The translations under genes were made by a program, and so were the position numbers. Below are positions 17,669 through 25,896 of a DNA stretch of 64,000 nt, piece after piece; positions within the stretch are counted from its first letter, which is position 1; each line of letters starts with the position of its first letter. The notes below the pieces were generated by a model. The model was not told where the DNA came from and ran no database searches. It worked only from the letters and a program-made list of their open reading frames with translations. The DNA comes from CBDCVN01 sp965223585 (GTDB taxonomy: Bacteria > Deinococcota > Deinococci > Deinococcales > Trueperaceae): positions 248,001-312,000 of the forward strand of contig CBDCWW010000024.1 of assembly GCA_965223585.1 (NCBI GenBank). The letters run 5' to 3'.

Positions 17669-19078
17669 ATGTCTGAAACTACTACATTACAACGCATGGA
17701 GCATGAAAAACAGTATGACTTTCAAATAGCTGAAGATTACTTTTTTAAATCTGAAAAAGGCTTGAACAAACGTATAGTAGAGCAAATTTCTTATCAAAAA
17801 AACGAGCCTGAGTGGATGCTTAAATTCCGTTTAAAGGCGCTAGAAATTGCAGAAAAAAAAGGGCGTCCCAAGTGGGGTCCTGATCTCTCGAGCTTAGACT
17901 TCAACAACATTTATTTCTATGTGCGCCCTCAAGACAAAAAAGGCACTAATTCTTGGGAAGATGTGCCAGAAGAAGTTCGTGAAACATATCGCCGTCTTGG
18001 TGTTCCTGAAGCAGAGCAAAAGATTTTGGCTGGAGTAGGAGCACAGTTTGAGAGTGAAATGGTTTACCACTCGCTAAAAGAAGAGTGGGAAAAGCAAGGT
18101 GTTATCTTTTTAGATTCTGATACTGGCCTGCAAGAGCACCCTGAGTTGTTTAAAGAGCACTTTGCTACAGTTGTTCCCCCAGAAGATAATTACTTTGCTG
18201 CTGTTAATTCTGCGGTTTGGTCAGGTGGTTCTTTTGTTTACATTCCTGCTGGTGTAGAAGTAGAAGCACCTATGCAGGCTTACTTCCTGATTAATGCACA
18301 AAGTATGGGTCAGTTTGAGCGCACATTGATTATCGCTGAGGAAGGTTCAAAGGTTCATTATATTGAGGGTTGTACTGCTCCAACATATAACAGCGATTCT
18401 TTCCATTCTGGTGTGATTGAAATTATAGTCAAAGAAGGTGCTCAAGCACGTTACAGTACAATTCAGAATTGGTCTCATAATGTTTATAATCTTGTTACCC
18501 AACGTGCTTTAGTACATAAAGATGCTAATATGGGTTGGTTAGATGGTAATTTAGGCTCTAAAGTAACCATGAAGTACCCTAGTACCTACTTGGTAGGTGA
18601 GGGAGCACGGGGAGAAGTTCTTTCAATTGCTTTTGCCACTAATGGACAGCATCAAGATGCTGGTGCAAAGGTTATCCATGCTGCACCACACACTAGTAGC
18701 CAGATTGTTTCTAAATCTATTTCCAAAGGTACTGGTCGCAGTAGCTACCGGGGTCTGGTACAAATTCACGAAGGTGCTTTACATGCTAGGGCCAATGTTG
18801 AATGCGACGCTTTATTACTTGATGACACTAGCAAAACGGATACCTATCCTTATATTGAAATTAACGAGAAAACAGCCAATGTAGGTCACGAAGCCACAGT
18901 GTCAAAGCTTAATGATGAGCAAATTTTTTACCTTATGAGTCGTGGTTTGCCCGAAGCCGAGGCAGCATCGCTAATTGTGCGTGGTTTTCTTGATCCTGTA
19001 GCTAAGGAATTACCTCTTGAGTATGCTGTTGAACTTAACCGCCTTATTGAACTCGAGATGGAAGGCAGTGTAGGGTAA
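17669..19078 (+). CDS. sufB: Fe-S cluster assembly scaffold SufB
   Basis: 469 aa. The start at 17669 follows TAAGGAGCCCATT; an ATG 27 nt upstream lacks such a site. Features include SAVWSGGSFVYIPAGVEVE, the long beta-helix core (IEGCTAPTYNSDSFHSGVIE) and the conserved C-terminus DEQIFYLMSRGLPEAEA. Receives sulfur and binds SufC. In most SUF operons sufD follows, but here a hairpin and then an IS4-type element come next, and no sufD was found in the window. Confidence 0.96.
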   Translation: MSETTTLQRMEHEKQYDFQIAEDYFFKSEKGLNKRIVEQISYQKNEPEWMLKFRLKALEIAEKKGRPKWGPDLSSLDFNNIYFYVRPQDKKGTNSWEDVPEEVRETYRRLGVPEAEQKILAGVGAQFESEMVYHSLKEEWEKQGVIFLDSDTGLQEHPELFKEHFATVVPPEDNYFAAVNSAVWSGGSFVYIPAGVEVEAPMQAYFLINAQSMGQFERTLIIAEEGSKVHYIEGCTAPTYNSDSFHSGVIEIIVKEGAQARYSTIQNWSHNVYNLVTQRALVHKDANMGWLDGNLGSKVTMKYPSTYLVGEGARGEVLSIAFATNGQHQDAGAKVIHAAPHTSSQIVSKSISKGTGRSSYRGLVQIHEGALHARANVECDALLLDDTSKTDTYPYIEINEKTANVGHEATVSKLNDEQIFYLMSRGLPEAEAASLIVRGFLDPVAKELPLEYAVELNRLIELEMEGSVG

Positions 19079-19095
19079 GTACATAATTTAGCAAG

Positions 19096-19125
19096 AAGTT
19101 TGTGAGCATCCAAGCTTACAAACTT
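19096..19125 (+). terminator. Hairpin after sufB
   Basis: AAGTTTGTGAGC pairs with GCTTACAAACTT across a short loop (12 bp with one mismatch), followed by TACCTTTT. Placed 18 bases after the sufB stop. Probably the operon terminator, though the T-run is short. Confidence 0.6.
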
Positions 19126-19207
19126 TACCTTTTAAAATCGAGCTAGATGAAAAGGGGAGTTTTGGTTTTGGCATTTTTGTTCCCATTTTCAATTAGGTGT
19201 AATTGCT

Positions 19208-20899
19208 TAATACCCACGCCAAAGTGAGTCATATTACCAACTCACGCTAACACATTTCAAAAAACTGATTCAGTACGACACAATTGCTAAATAGTTGAAA
19301 CGAGGGCACCATACATAAAGTATAGTACCCATGCAAGAAATACAATATATTTTACAATGCCTTAGCCCAGCTCTTGATAAAACAACCCTAAATCAGCTAA
19401 CAACAATTGTTTTAGCAATGCTATCTATGACTGGTCGTGTCACGATGCTTGGTATCTCTCGATGGACTTTTGGTCTTAGTGGTAGTTATCGTACGGTACA
19501 ACGTTTCTTTAGCACCAATATTTGCTGGCTATACCTCAACTGGTACTTATTTCGTAACCATGTTTATGACCCTGATGATACCTACTTACTAGCAGGTGAT
19601 GAAGTAGTAATTACTAAATCAGGTAAAGAGACTTTTGGAATTGATAGATTCTTCAGTTCTCTTTTTAATCGTGTAGTGAGGAGTATTTGCTTCTTTAGTT
19701 TATCACTGGTTAGTGTTAAAGACCGCACTGCTTACCCAATACTTAATAAGCAAATTGTACGTACTGATCAAGAAGAAGGCAATGAACCAGAGCAAAAGGA
19801 GTCTCAAGACAAGAACAATACGGGGCAGGAAGAAGCTAAAAGAGAAACACAAGATAAATCACAAGATAACAGTAAGGGTAAGGCAAAAAAGAGCAAAAGC
19901 AATAATCATAAACAACAAAAGCAGAAAAATAAAAAGAAGGCAGGACGTCCAAAAGGTAGCAAAAATAAAGACAAAGTCAATGTGAAACTACCAGTACATC
20001 TAGTATTTATAAAAACGATGATAATGCTAGTTCTGAACATATTCTTACTAAGAATGGGTATTCAGTATTTATTACTAGATGGGGCCTTTGGCGATAACAA
20101 CAGCTTACAAATGGCAAGAATGTGTGGACTGTTCTTAATTAGCAAATTAAGAGTTGACTCAGCATTGTACTTTCTCTATGAAGGGAAGCAAAATAAACGA
20201 GGAAGGAAACGCAAATATGGAGAAAAGATAGATTACAAGAAGATACCTAAGGAATATCTTGAGAGTAGCACAGTAGATCTAAAAAAGAAGATTCGTACAG
20301 ATATCTATCAAATGACAATGTTACACAAGGAATTTGGACAGTCTTTGAATGTAGTAGTAATAGTTAAAACCAGTATAGTAACAGGAGAAAGTAAGCATGT
20401 AATCTTATTCAGCAGTGATCTGAACATATCATACGAAAAATTAATAGACTACTACAGTTTACGTTTCCAAATAGAATTTACCTTCAGAGACGCTAAGCAA
20501 TATTGGGGATTAGAAGATTTTATGAACATAAAGGAACAGCAGATAAACAATGCAGCAAACCTAGCAATGTTTATGGTGCTATTCTCAAAAGTGCTGTTAA
20601 AAAAACTAAGGTCTCAGCATCCTAATTGGAGTGTTTTGGATCTTAAAGCACACTTTAGGTCGTTCAGGTACGTACTTGAAATATTAAAACTATTTCCCAG
20701 AAACCTTGATCCTATTTTAATTCGACAACTCCTGAACAATGTTCCCAATTTGGGAGCTATTCATGATTCATAAATAGCAAAGTGAATTGTTTTGGAGTTG
20801 CCTTTTTATAGAACTGGGCTCCTAATACCTCAGTTTTCAAATAAGTTTAACTTTCCATAAAGCGCTTCTGTTTTGTGATTGAGAATGTCATAGGTATTG
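19208..20899 (+). mobile_element. IS4-type element, copy 1
   Basis: A 1692-bp element with imperfect inverted ends (TAATACCCACGCC / GGTATTG preceded by GTCATA) and direct repeats ATTGCT (19202-19207, 20900-20905). It matches 52684-54375 in length and in the full transposase, so at least one copy moved recently. Confidence 0.88.
19331..20773 (+). CDS. IS4-type transposase (copy 1)
   Basis: 480 aa. DDE residues appear in LLAGDEVVITKSG and YLLLDGAFGDNNS. The IS4 signature Y-x2-R-x3-E-x6-K is seen in YYSLRFQIEFTFRDAK. A long Lys/Gln/Glu-rich insert (about residues 145-215) ends in an AT-hook-like KKAGRPKGSKNK. That insert between the first two catalytic Asp is unusual in length and charge. The same protein is encoded at 52807-54249. 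Confidence 0.9.
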   Translation: MQEIQYILQCLSPALDKTTLNQLTTIVLAMLSMTGRVTMLGISRWTFGLSGSYRTVQRFFSTNICWLYLNWYLFRNHVYDPDDTYLLAGDEVVITKSGKETFGIDRFFSSLFNRVVRSICFFSLSLVSVKDRTAYPILNKQIVRTDQEEGNEPEQKESQDKNNTGQEEAKRETQDKSQDNSKGKAKKSKSNNHKQQKQKNKKKAGRPKGSKNKDKVNVKLPVHLVFIKTMIMLVLNIFLLRMGIQYLLLDGAFGDNNSLQMARMCGLFLISKLRVDSALYFLYEGKQNKRGRKRKYGEKIDYKKIPKEYLESSTVDLKKKIRTDIYQMTMLHKEFGQSLNVVVIVKTSIVTGESKHVILFSSDLNISYEKLIDYYSLRFQIEFTFRDAKQYWGLEDFMNIKEQQINNAANLAMFMVLFSKVLLKKLRSQHPNWSVLDLKAHFRSFRYVLEILKLFPRNLDPILIRQLLNNVPNLGAIHDS

Positions 20900-21089
20900 A
20901 TTGCTCATAAATAATAATAATTAAGGCAACCATTTTTGTTTCTAGGTCCATCTATCGAGCACTAAATCCAATTAAATTTAAAGTATTATACCCCAAAAGT
21001 GGCAAAATATTGAACTTAATCCCAATATTGTCCTATTAAAAAAATTAAAAGACGCTAATGTCCTTATAATATATTTATGACCCCAAATT

Positions 21090-21279
21090 AGGGTATATAT
21101 TTGGTTTATTTCCCAAATTGGCCTATTAAATTTGACTTAAAGTCATTTTTGGTGCAATAATCAATCTGAATTTAGAGTTATTTATTTTAGGTATCTAAAT
21201 GTGGCACGGGAGTTTATCAAGTATAAAAGTAGTGAAGTGTTTATGATTAGATCCCTATTTAGGTGTTCAATACTAGTTA
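21090..21279 (+). promoter_or_regulatory. Array-leading repeat with promoter (attI/Pc-like), copy 1
   Basis: About 190 bp, strongly similar to 56803-56994. Both copies keep a promoter: here TTGACT (21132-21137), 17 bases, CAATAAT. The similarity ends at CAATACTAGTTA, exactly where the first cassette core site GTTAGGC (21276-21282) begins. By analogy this is the place of attI and the cassette promoter Pc. No integrase gene is adjacent; the 20.9-21.09 kb stretch before it holds no ORF. Confidence 0.6.
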
Positions 21280-21365
21280 GGCCTGTTAATTAGTGCTCAG
21301 ACTTTGTTAAAGTGTTTTTGGTTGGTTGCTCGAGTTGAGCCAGCGGTGAGCATTAAGATCTGCTT
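21276..21365 (+). repeat. Cassette leader repeat, copy 1
   Basis: Directly after the core GTTAGGC comes a ~90-bp segment (GTGCTCAGACTTTGTTAA ... TTGCTCGAG ... GGTGAGCATT) that recurs, diverged, at 24104 and 25020. It may carry a cassette-borne promoter or translation signal. No function is assigned. Confidence 0.5.
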
Positions 21366-21413
21366 GGACGCTAGCCGACTCCAGCGAAGAAGAAGCTTAG
21401 GAATAGTTGTTGC

Positions 21414-21503
21414 ATGAATATCGTCAGAGAATCAAAAAGACCACTCGAGCAAGCAGGCGGTTATTGGTGCACATTGACAAATCTAGACGGAGTTAAAGGA
21501 TGA
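21414..21503 (+). CDS. Short leader peptide of first cassette (29 aa)
   Basis: MNIVRESKRPLEQAGGYW... ends in TGA that overlaps the next ATG (ATGA at 21500). A similarly placed peptide occurs in the cassette at 25123, preceded by the same TTAGGAAWAGTTGTTG. This suggests a translation-coupling leader, not a functional protein. Very short, so tentative. Confidence 0.35.
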   Translation: MNIVRESKRPLEQAGGYWCTLTNLDGVKG

Positions 21504-21673
21504 ATCAGTTTGTTACGGACTTTGAGCTATGTAAGGAGCCTTTGTTGCATGTCCTAGGAGCAAAGCTTGGAAATAACAACAGGATTAGTTGTAATCCGAA
21601 TTGTTTTTGGAGAAGGAATGGCCGAACTACCGCTGCAGCGGGATGCTCACACGAGGGCTCAAATCAAGTCTAG
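21500..21673 (+). CDS. Small cassette ORF, unknown (57 aa)
   Basis: Overlaps the leader peptide by 4 nt and runs into the attC site (stop at 21671-21673). Contains several Cys (FELCKEPLL, ISCNPNCFWRRN). Running into attC is common for cassette genes but could also mean a truncated or spurious ORF. I do not recognise the family. Confidence 0.35.
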   Translation: MNQFVTDFELCKEPLLHVLGAKLGNNNRISCNPNCFWRRNGRTTAAAGCSHEGSNQV

Positions 21674-21731
21674 AGCTCAGTTAAATTAGGTGTACGTAGA
21701 AGTGAGCACCCCTGAGCTTTGTAAGTTAGAC
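21621..21731 (+). other. attC site 1
   Basis: Begins GCCGAAC (one mismatch to R-YYY-AAC) and ends GTTAGAC. Inner arms GGGATGCTCAC and GTGAGCACCCC are complementary. 111 bp. Closely similar to sites 2 and 3, which share GTAGAAGTGAGCACCCCTG. Confidence 0.85.
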
Positions 21732-21750
21732 TCTTTATGGAGATAATATA

Positions 21751-22512
21751 GTGCCAATTGATGTTAATGTAGGTAGACAAATTGTTGCTTTGAAGAACAA
21801 AATTGTGGCAGAGTTCAGTGAATCACATTGGTATGAACTAGCACTATTGACTAATCATTCTGAAGAGGTGGGACATCACCCACGTTTGCTTCGGAGTCTG
21901 GGTTTTGGTGATGGCGATTATGAAGAGCACGTTCTAAACATGCTTCAAAGCATGGTCATATCAAATCCTAATAACCTAGATGTTATTACCCAATACGTTC
22001 AGGAAAAGTGTTCAGAGGCTGGTGAATACATCTCTAGCGAAGATAACAATACACGTCGTATATTGTTCTCACCAAGTGTTTTTCGTGTTCCTGATAGCAA
22101 TGTAGATTATTCACTTGTGTCAGCAATGATGCCGTTTACTGATGGATTGTCCAGCGTATATAAAACAATTACTCTTGCGTCAACTATAGCTGGTTTTACC
22201 TGTAAGCGTGCTGACGATATCTGGGATGACTCAACAATCATTCAAGACATATTCTCTCTAATATTTCAATCCTATGTAGTGGTGTGTGATTTCACTGGCA
22301 AGAATCCAAATGTTTTTTACGAAGCAGGAATTGCACATGCATTGGGGAAACATGTAATTCCTATAACCCAAAATGCTGATGACATTCCGTTTGATTTGCG
22401 CCATCACCGATTTATAATATATCTTAATAATGTGGAAGGTCGTGAAGAGCTTGAGTCAAAGCTTGCTGAACGTTTCAGAACTCTTGCAAAAAAATATAAA
22501 GCTCCACTATAA
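21751..22512 (+). CDS. TIR/nucleoside-deoxyribosyltransferase-like cassette protein
   Basis: 253 aa from a GTG start 20 bases after the core site, with GGAG upstream. The C-terminal half (about 125-250) reads VVVCDFTGKNPNVFYEAGIA and then HALGKHVIPITQNADDIPFD, the fold shared by nucleoside 2-deoxyribosyltransferases and TIR-like NAD-consuming domains. The N-terminal ~90 residues (WYELALLTNHSEEVGHHPRL, LRSLGFGDGDYEEHVLNML) look like a helical adaptor I cannot name. The pairing suggests a defence-type effector; this is inference. Confidence 0.65.
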   Translation: MPIDVNVGRQIVALKNKIVAEFSESHWYELALLTNHSEEVGHHPRLLRSLGFGDGDYEEHVLNMLQSMVISNPNNLDVITQYVQEKCSEAGEYISSEDNNTRRILFSPSVFRVPDSNVDYSLVSAMMPFTDGLSSVYKTITLASTIAGFTCKRADDIWDDSTIIQDIFSLIFQSYVVVCDFTGKNPNVFYEAGIAHALGKHVIPITQNADDIPFDLRHHRFIIYLNNVEGREELESKLAERFRTLAKKYKAPL

Positions 22513-22551
22513 GTAATGTGACTGTTGGAAGTATGTTTCAGTAAGGATTCT

Positions 22552-22664
22552 GTCTAACAGCACGCTGCAGTGGGATACTCACACGAGTGGCAAAATTAAG
22601 TCTATAATCCAGTTACAAGAGATGTACGTAGAAGTGAGCACCCCTGAGCTTAGTGCCGTTAGAT
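22552..22664 (+). other. attC site 2
   Basis: GTCTAAC at the left and GTTAGAT at the right; inner arms GGGATACTCAC and GTGAGCACCCC. 113 bp. Ends the TIR/NDT-like cassette. Confidence 0.9.
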
Positions 22665-22749
22665 TTAACCAGATCCCATTATCTTTCCAAACGGATCGAC
22701 CGTTAGAGAAATTGAGCATTGAATAGAATCTTAAGGAAAGAGAAGTCTC

Positions 22750-23217
22750 ATGATTCAAAAGCAACTCTATGAACTCACCCCTGCAGACCTAGAAGAATTT
22801 GCGATCTGGGTGTTCCCACACGGTGAAGACAATGATGATGATGAAATCGATGAAGAAACCGTTCACGGAGTCAATTTAAACAACTTTTCTTTTGATCGGG
22901 CGTTTCTATGTAAAGCTAAGTTCGCTTTAGCTGATGGTCGCGAATACATAGGTATTGTCCGTCCAGCGAACAGCCTAGGAGATTCAGAGCCGTGGTTTTT
23001 CGTTAATGAGACTACGGCAGCCTATTTTTGGTTTGGGATCGTGAAACCTGAAAAAGACGAATTGGATCGGTTGTATGAATTAATGGGAGGTCGAGATTCA
23101 AAAATCTTTCCGATTCGGTGGTTTGCGCCCGGGTTACCGTCTGAGTATCCGTCGGAAGGTACTATAGATGGGTTCGCTTATACTGAAAATCTTGAAGAAG
23201 TTATATATGTTCATTAA
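22750..23217 (+). CDS. Hypothetical acidic cassette protein
   Basis: 155 aa, soluble, acidic (HGEDNDDDEIDEETVHG) and rich in aromatics (WFFVNETTAAYFWFGIV). AAGGAAAGAG precedes the ATG. The size and acidity resemble immunity or anti-toxin type proteins often met in cassettes, but no family was recognised and no toxin partner is adjacent. Confidence 0.7.
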   Translation: MIQKQLYELTPADLEEFAIWVFPHGEDNDDDEIDEETVHGVNLNNFSFDRAFLCKAKFALADGREYIGIVRPANSLGDSEPWFFVNETTAAYFWFGIVKPEKDELDRLYELMGGRDSKIFPIRWFAPGLPSEYPSEGTIDGFAYTENLEEVIYVH

Positions 23218-23235
23218 CAAGTTTGTGAAAGCAAA

Positions 23236-23348
23236 ATCTAACAACCTGCTCCAGCGGGACGCTCACACTAGTGGTCAAATCAAGTCTAGAACTCAGTTGC
23301 AGAGTATGCATACAGAAGTGAGCACCCCTGCGCTTAATGGCGTTAGGT
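23236..23348 (+). other. attC site 3
   Basis: ATCTAAC at the left and GTTAGGT at the right; inner arms GCGGGACGCTCAC and GTGAGCACCCC. 113 bp. Typical cassette recombination site. Confidence 0.9.
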
Positions 23349-23367
23349 GCACCAGCTAGTTTTTTCT

Positions 23368-24096
23368 ATGGCAGATTTTGATTTCAACAATCTAGAAACG
23401 TGGGAATCCCACTTCACAGAGACTCTACTCCGAGTAGTTACGAATAAAACCATTCAGCAGTTGAATAATACCAAGTTTCGCTATGTCGAAGATTCCTTAG
23501 AAACACTGCTTGATGGCGCGCACCGAATTGATGTGATTGATGCAGTCCTTGACCTCATAAGAAGTAACAAAGTGGTGGGATTCCACTGTTCGCGACTCAC
23601 AGAAGGTGAAATCACAAATGTTCAGGAGCGGGGCTTGGTCACCCTTACTGGAGAACAAAGAAAGATTCGTCTCAGACGTGCGTTGTCTCGCTCTCCTAGA
23701 TGAAAGGAAATCGAAGGACAACTTGATGATGCCATTACAATGTACAAGAACGGAAAAGCTGGAAACAGAGAAAACCAAGTTCACCTAATGCTTTCTAGTG
23801 CAGGATTGCTGAAGTCCTCCAATATTTACCTGAAATACGGCTCCGAATTTGACCAACATGTTGCATATTCTCTTTTGGAACAAGAAGGATTAGATATTTC
23901 TCTCCGCAAGACATCATGAATAAGGGGGAAGTACCAAATCTAGTGGAAGAGTTTTTGATGTGCTGGAGCTTTTGGCACAAATTCGAACTTTGAGCCAAAA
24001 ACACTTAATCTAGATTGCGGACTAGTCTTTATGGATGATATACCCACCAGTTGGATTCTTGATGTTGTCAAAATCCAGCTAGGAGAACCACTGTAA
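23368..24096 (+). pseudogene. Decayed cassette gene, unknown family
   Basis: The opening frame (MADFDFNNLETWESHFTETL ... VVGFHCSRLTEGEI) is lost near 23640-23700. A convincing continuation in another frame runs to about 23918 (MYKNGKAGNRENQVHLMLSS ... FDQHVAYSLLEQEGL). A last piece ends GLVFMDDIPTSWILDVV with TAA at 24096. Several frameshifts and stops make it a pseudogene. The core GTTAGGC follows only 7 bases later, without a recognisable attC. Confidence 0.7.
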
Positions 24097-24103
24097 GTGT
24101 AAC

Positions 24104-24195
24104 GTTAGGCGTGTTCGTCGGTGCTTAAGCTTTGAGAGAGTGATAGTGCTTAGTTGCTCAAGGCTAGCTAGTTGTGAACATTGTATTTAGTGTTA
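24104..24195 (+). repeat. Cassette leader repeat, copy 2, at core site GTTAGGC
   Basis: The core site 24104-24110 is followed by GTGCTTAAGCTTTG ... GTTGCTCAAGG ... GTGAACATT, the diverged leader seen at 21276 and 25020. The site lacks the usual left half of an attC, so the preceding cassette probably lost it. Confidence 0.5.
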
Positions 24196-24202
24196 AACTT
24201 GT

Positions 24203-24538
24203 GTGGTGACTGAGGAAATACCTGATGAAGCATTGGTGGTTAGAGGTGGACGTAATCAGCCTGAAGATATTGCTCGAGGTACTGGCACACATCCAAGTGG
24301 TGTAACTGGTATTTCAGTTGAGTGCGGGGTTAATATTTCTGTTAGTGAGTTGGCTAAAAGCATTCCTCACAAACAAGTTGGAATAGCAACCGTTGGTGAG
24401 GTGCGTGAGCTTGGTGGAAATGTAGTTCGTACTTCAGGTAGAAGTCCTTATCACGCAACGCTAACAGGCATTACTCCTGAGCAAACTAGTAACCTGCTTA
24501 TGCCTACTACACCTAATCCAAACCAAGAGAAAAAATGA
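24203..24538 (+). CDS. Cassette protein, first of a two-gene cassette
   Basis: 111 aa from a GTG (start uncertain, no clear ribosome site). Gly/Val-rich: LVVRGGRNQPEDIARGTGTH, SVECGVNISVSELAKSIPHK, ATLTGITPEQTSNLLMPT. It resembles a compact toxin-like catalytic module in size and placement, but I cannot name the family. A second ORF follows after 12 bp, so a toxin/antidote-style pair is possible. Confidence 0.55.
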   Translation: MVTEEIPDEALVVRGGRNQPEDIARGTGTHPSGVTGISVECGVNISVSELAKSIPHKQVGIATVGEVRELGGNVVRTSGRSPYHATLTGITPEQTSNLLMPTTPNPNQEKK

Positions 24539-24550
24539 TAAACTATAGGA

Positions 24551-24871
24551 ATGAATATGCCACATGTTTATGCTGATTTTCATAATGCCGATGAACAAGG
24601 TCGATTGCGCTTAAATTGTGTTGGTACAGTACAGGATTTATCAAAGCAGTGCATAGCTTTACAAGAAGATCTTCAATTAATCTTTTACAGCGAGGAATTA
24701 GAAGTTAATGGGCAAGTACAGTTTTCTGATGACGAAAACATTTGGGTTGCAGTTATTGATTGGGGTGCCATCCGTGAAGTAGAAGTGCCTAGGCCCACCG
24801 AAGCAAATTCGCTTACTCCTTTCTCAAAAGTGCCTAGCAAGAACTTGGTTGGCTTTGGTAACTCGAAGTAA
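24551..24871 (+). CDS. Cassette protein, second of a two-gene cassette
   Basis: 106 aa, small, acidic beta-rich protein (MNMPHVYADFHNADEQGRLR, LQLIFYSEELEVNGQVQF, WVAVIDWGAIREVEV). Twelve bases after the previous stop with AGGA before the ATG. Might be the partner or antidote of the preceding protein; family not recognised. Confidence 0.6.
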   Translation: MNMPHVYADFHNADEQGRLRLNCVGTVQDLSKQCIALQEDLQLIFYSEELEVNGQVQFSDDENIWVAVIDWGAIREVEVPRPTEANSLTPFSKVPSKNLVGFGNSK

Positions 24872-24915
24872 GGTTGCAAAACTGAGCGTGTTAGATTACC
24901 TTTTGCATTGTTCCT

Positions 24916-25026
24916 GCCTAACTATCGCTCAAGGTGGTGCACATATGAATGGCGAAGTTAAGAGTGTTTTAAATTGCAGGGATTTTTGGTGTGAAATGTG
25001 CACACTTTAGCTCTGTACTGTTAGAC
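24916..25026 (+). other. attC site 4
   Basis: GCCTAAC at the left and GTTAGAC at the right; inner arms GCTCAAGGTGGTGCACA and TGTGCACACTTTAGCTC. 111 bp. It shares this second arm type with the intron-split site at 25879. A further core-like GTTAGAT lies at 24890. Confidence 0.88.
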
Positions 25027-25110
25027 GGCGTTGGTCAGTGCTTAGAGTTTGTTAAGATAGTTTTGTTTGGATTTGCTCTAGCCCAATCAGCAGTGAACAT
25101 TTAAATTAGG
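25020..25110 (+). repeat. Cassette leader repeat, copy 3
   Basis: After the core GTTAGAC comes GTGCTTAGAGTTTGTTAA ... TTTGCTCTAG ... AGTGAACATT, similar to copies 1 and 2. With copy 1 the similarity extends through TTAGGAAAAGTTGTTG into the start of a short peptide. Confidence 0.5.
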
Positions 25111-25122
25111 AAAAGTTGTTGT

Positions 25123-25191
25123 ATGATACTTGCTAGAGAATTTAAGAAGATTCTTAATCTAGCATCATTGCATAAGAAAAGAGGTCTTTAA
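25123..25191 (+). CDS. Short leader peptide of aspartic-protease cassette (22 aa)
   Basis: MILAREFKKILNLASLHKKR... ends in TAA directly before the ATG at 25192. It resembles in position and first residues the peptide at 21414. Probably provides coupled translation; tentative because of size. Confidence 0.35.
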   Translation: MILAREFKKILNLASLHKKRGL

Positions 25192-25434
25192 ATGGGAGAA
25201 AAAATAACATGGGATGATATGAAAAAAGAGTTTCCTGATGAGTGGCTTCTTATCACTGATTTTGATTTAGATAAATCTGGACATATTATTGCAGGAATTG
25301 TCAATAGACATTCGAAAGACAAAGATAACGTTTATGGATTACCTGCATTAAATAAGTCAACAGCATTTCGATTTACTGGTGAATCCAACTTTGGTGGTTT
25401 AAGGAGTCATGCAGGAAAATATAACATCGTTTGA
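25192..25434 (+). CDS. Small partner protein of aspartic protease
   Basis: 80 aa: MGEKITWDDMKKEFPDEWLL, GHIIAGIVNRHSKDKDNVYG and TAFRFTGESNFGG. Small proteins of this kind commonly sit directly before retropepsin-like proteases, and here the two genes overlap by 26 nt. Its role (chaperone, inhibitor or substrate) is unknown. Confidence 0.7.
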   Translation: MGEKITWDDMKKEFPDEWLLITDFDLDKSGHIIAGIVNRHSKDKDNVYGLPALNKSTAFRFTGESNFGGLRSHAGKYNIV

Positions 25435-25816
25435 TACAAACAAGCATCATATCCATATTGAATTTATGGTCACAGACCCAAAAGGCATATTACACAGTGT
25501 TGCAGGAATTTTGGACACTGGGGCTCCAAGAACAGAATTTTCTGATCAGTTTTTGATGTACATGGGATTCCTTGATGCTAGAAACGAAGAAGCAAAACTA
25601 AAACCAGGATTGCAAACTCAGAAATATGGGATTGTAGAGTTACCATCGGTTATGATATGTGGTCATAGAATAAGTCCTTTCGAGGTTTTCGTTTCCTATT
25701 TTGAGCAATCATGGGGTATTGATGCTTTGATAGGACTAGACTTTTTTCGCCGCTTTCTTGTGAAAATTGATTATGTCAATGGAATTTTGATTACTTCCCC
25801 ATACGAAGCCACATAA
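25409..25816 (+). CDS. Retropepsin-like aspartic protease
   Basis: 135 aa with one catalytic triplet, GILDTGAPRTEF (D-T-G), and a second conserved block GIDALIGLDFFRRF, as in clan AA single-domain proteases that work as dimers. The substrate is unknown. It overlaps the preceding small gene, so the two are co-translated. Second gene of a two-gene cassette ending at the intron-split attC. Confidence 0.8.
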   Translation: MQENITSFDTNKHHIHIEFMVTDPKGILHSVAGILDTGAPRTEFSDQFLMYMGFLDARNEEAKLKPGLQTQKYGIVELPSVMICGHRISPFEVFVSYFEQSWGIDALIGLDFFRRFLVKIDYVNGILITSPYEAT

Positions 25817-25878
25817 TATTGAATTTTGACAGTGTTTACTATTTTATTTCGCTATGGGAAACGTTTATCGGTTGTTTA

Positions 25879-25896
25879 GTCTAACACAGCGCTCCA
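25879..25896 (+). other. attC site 5, left exon
   Basis: GTCTAAC plus GCGCTCCA. With the right part at 26789-26884 it totals 114 bp, the size of its neighbours, once the intron is removed. Confidence 0.8.
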
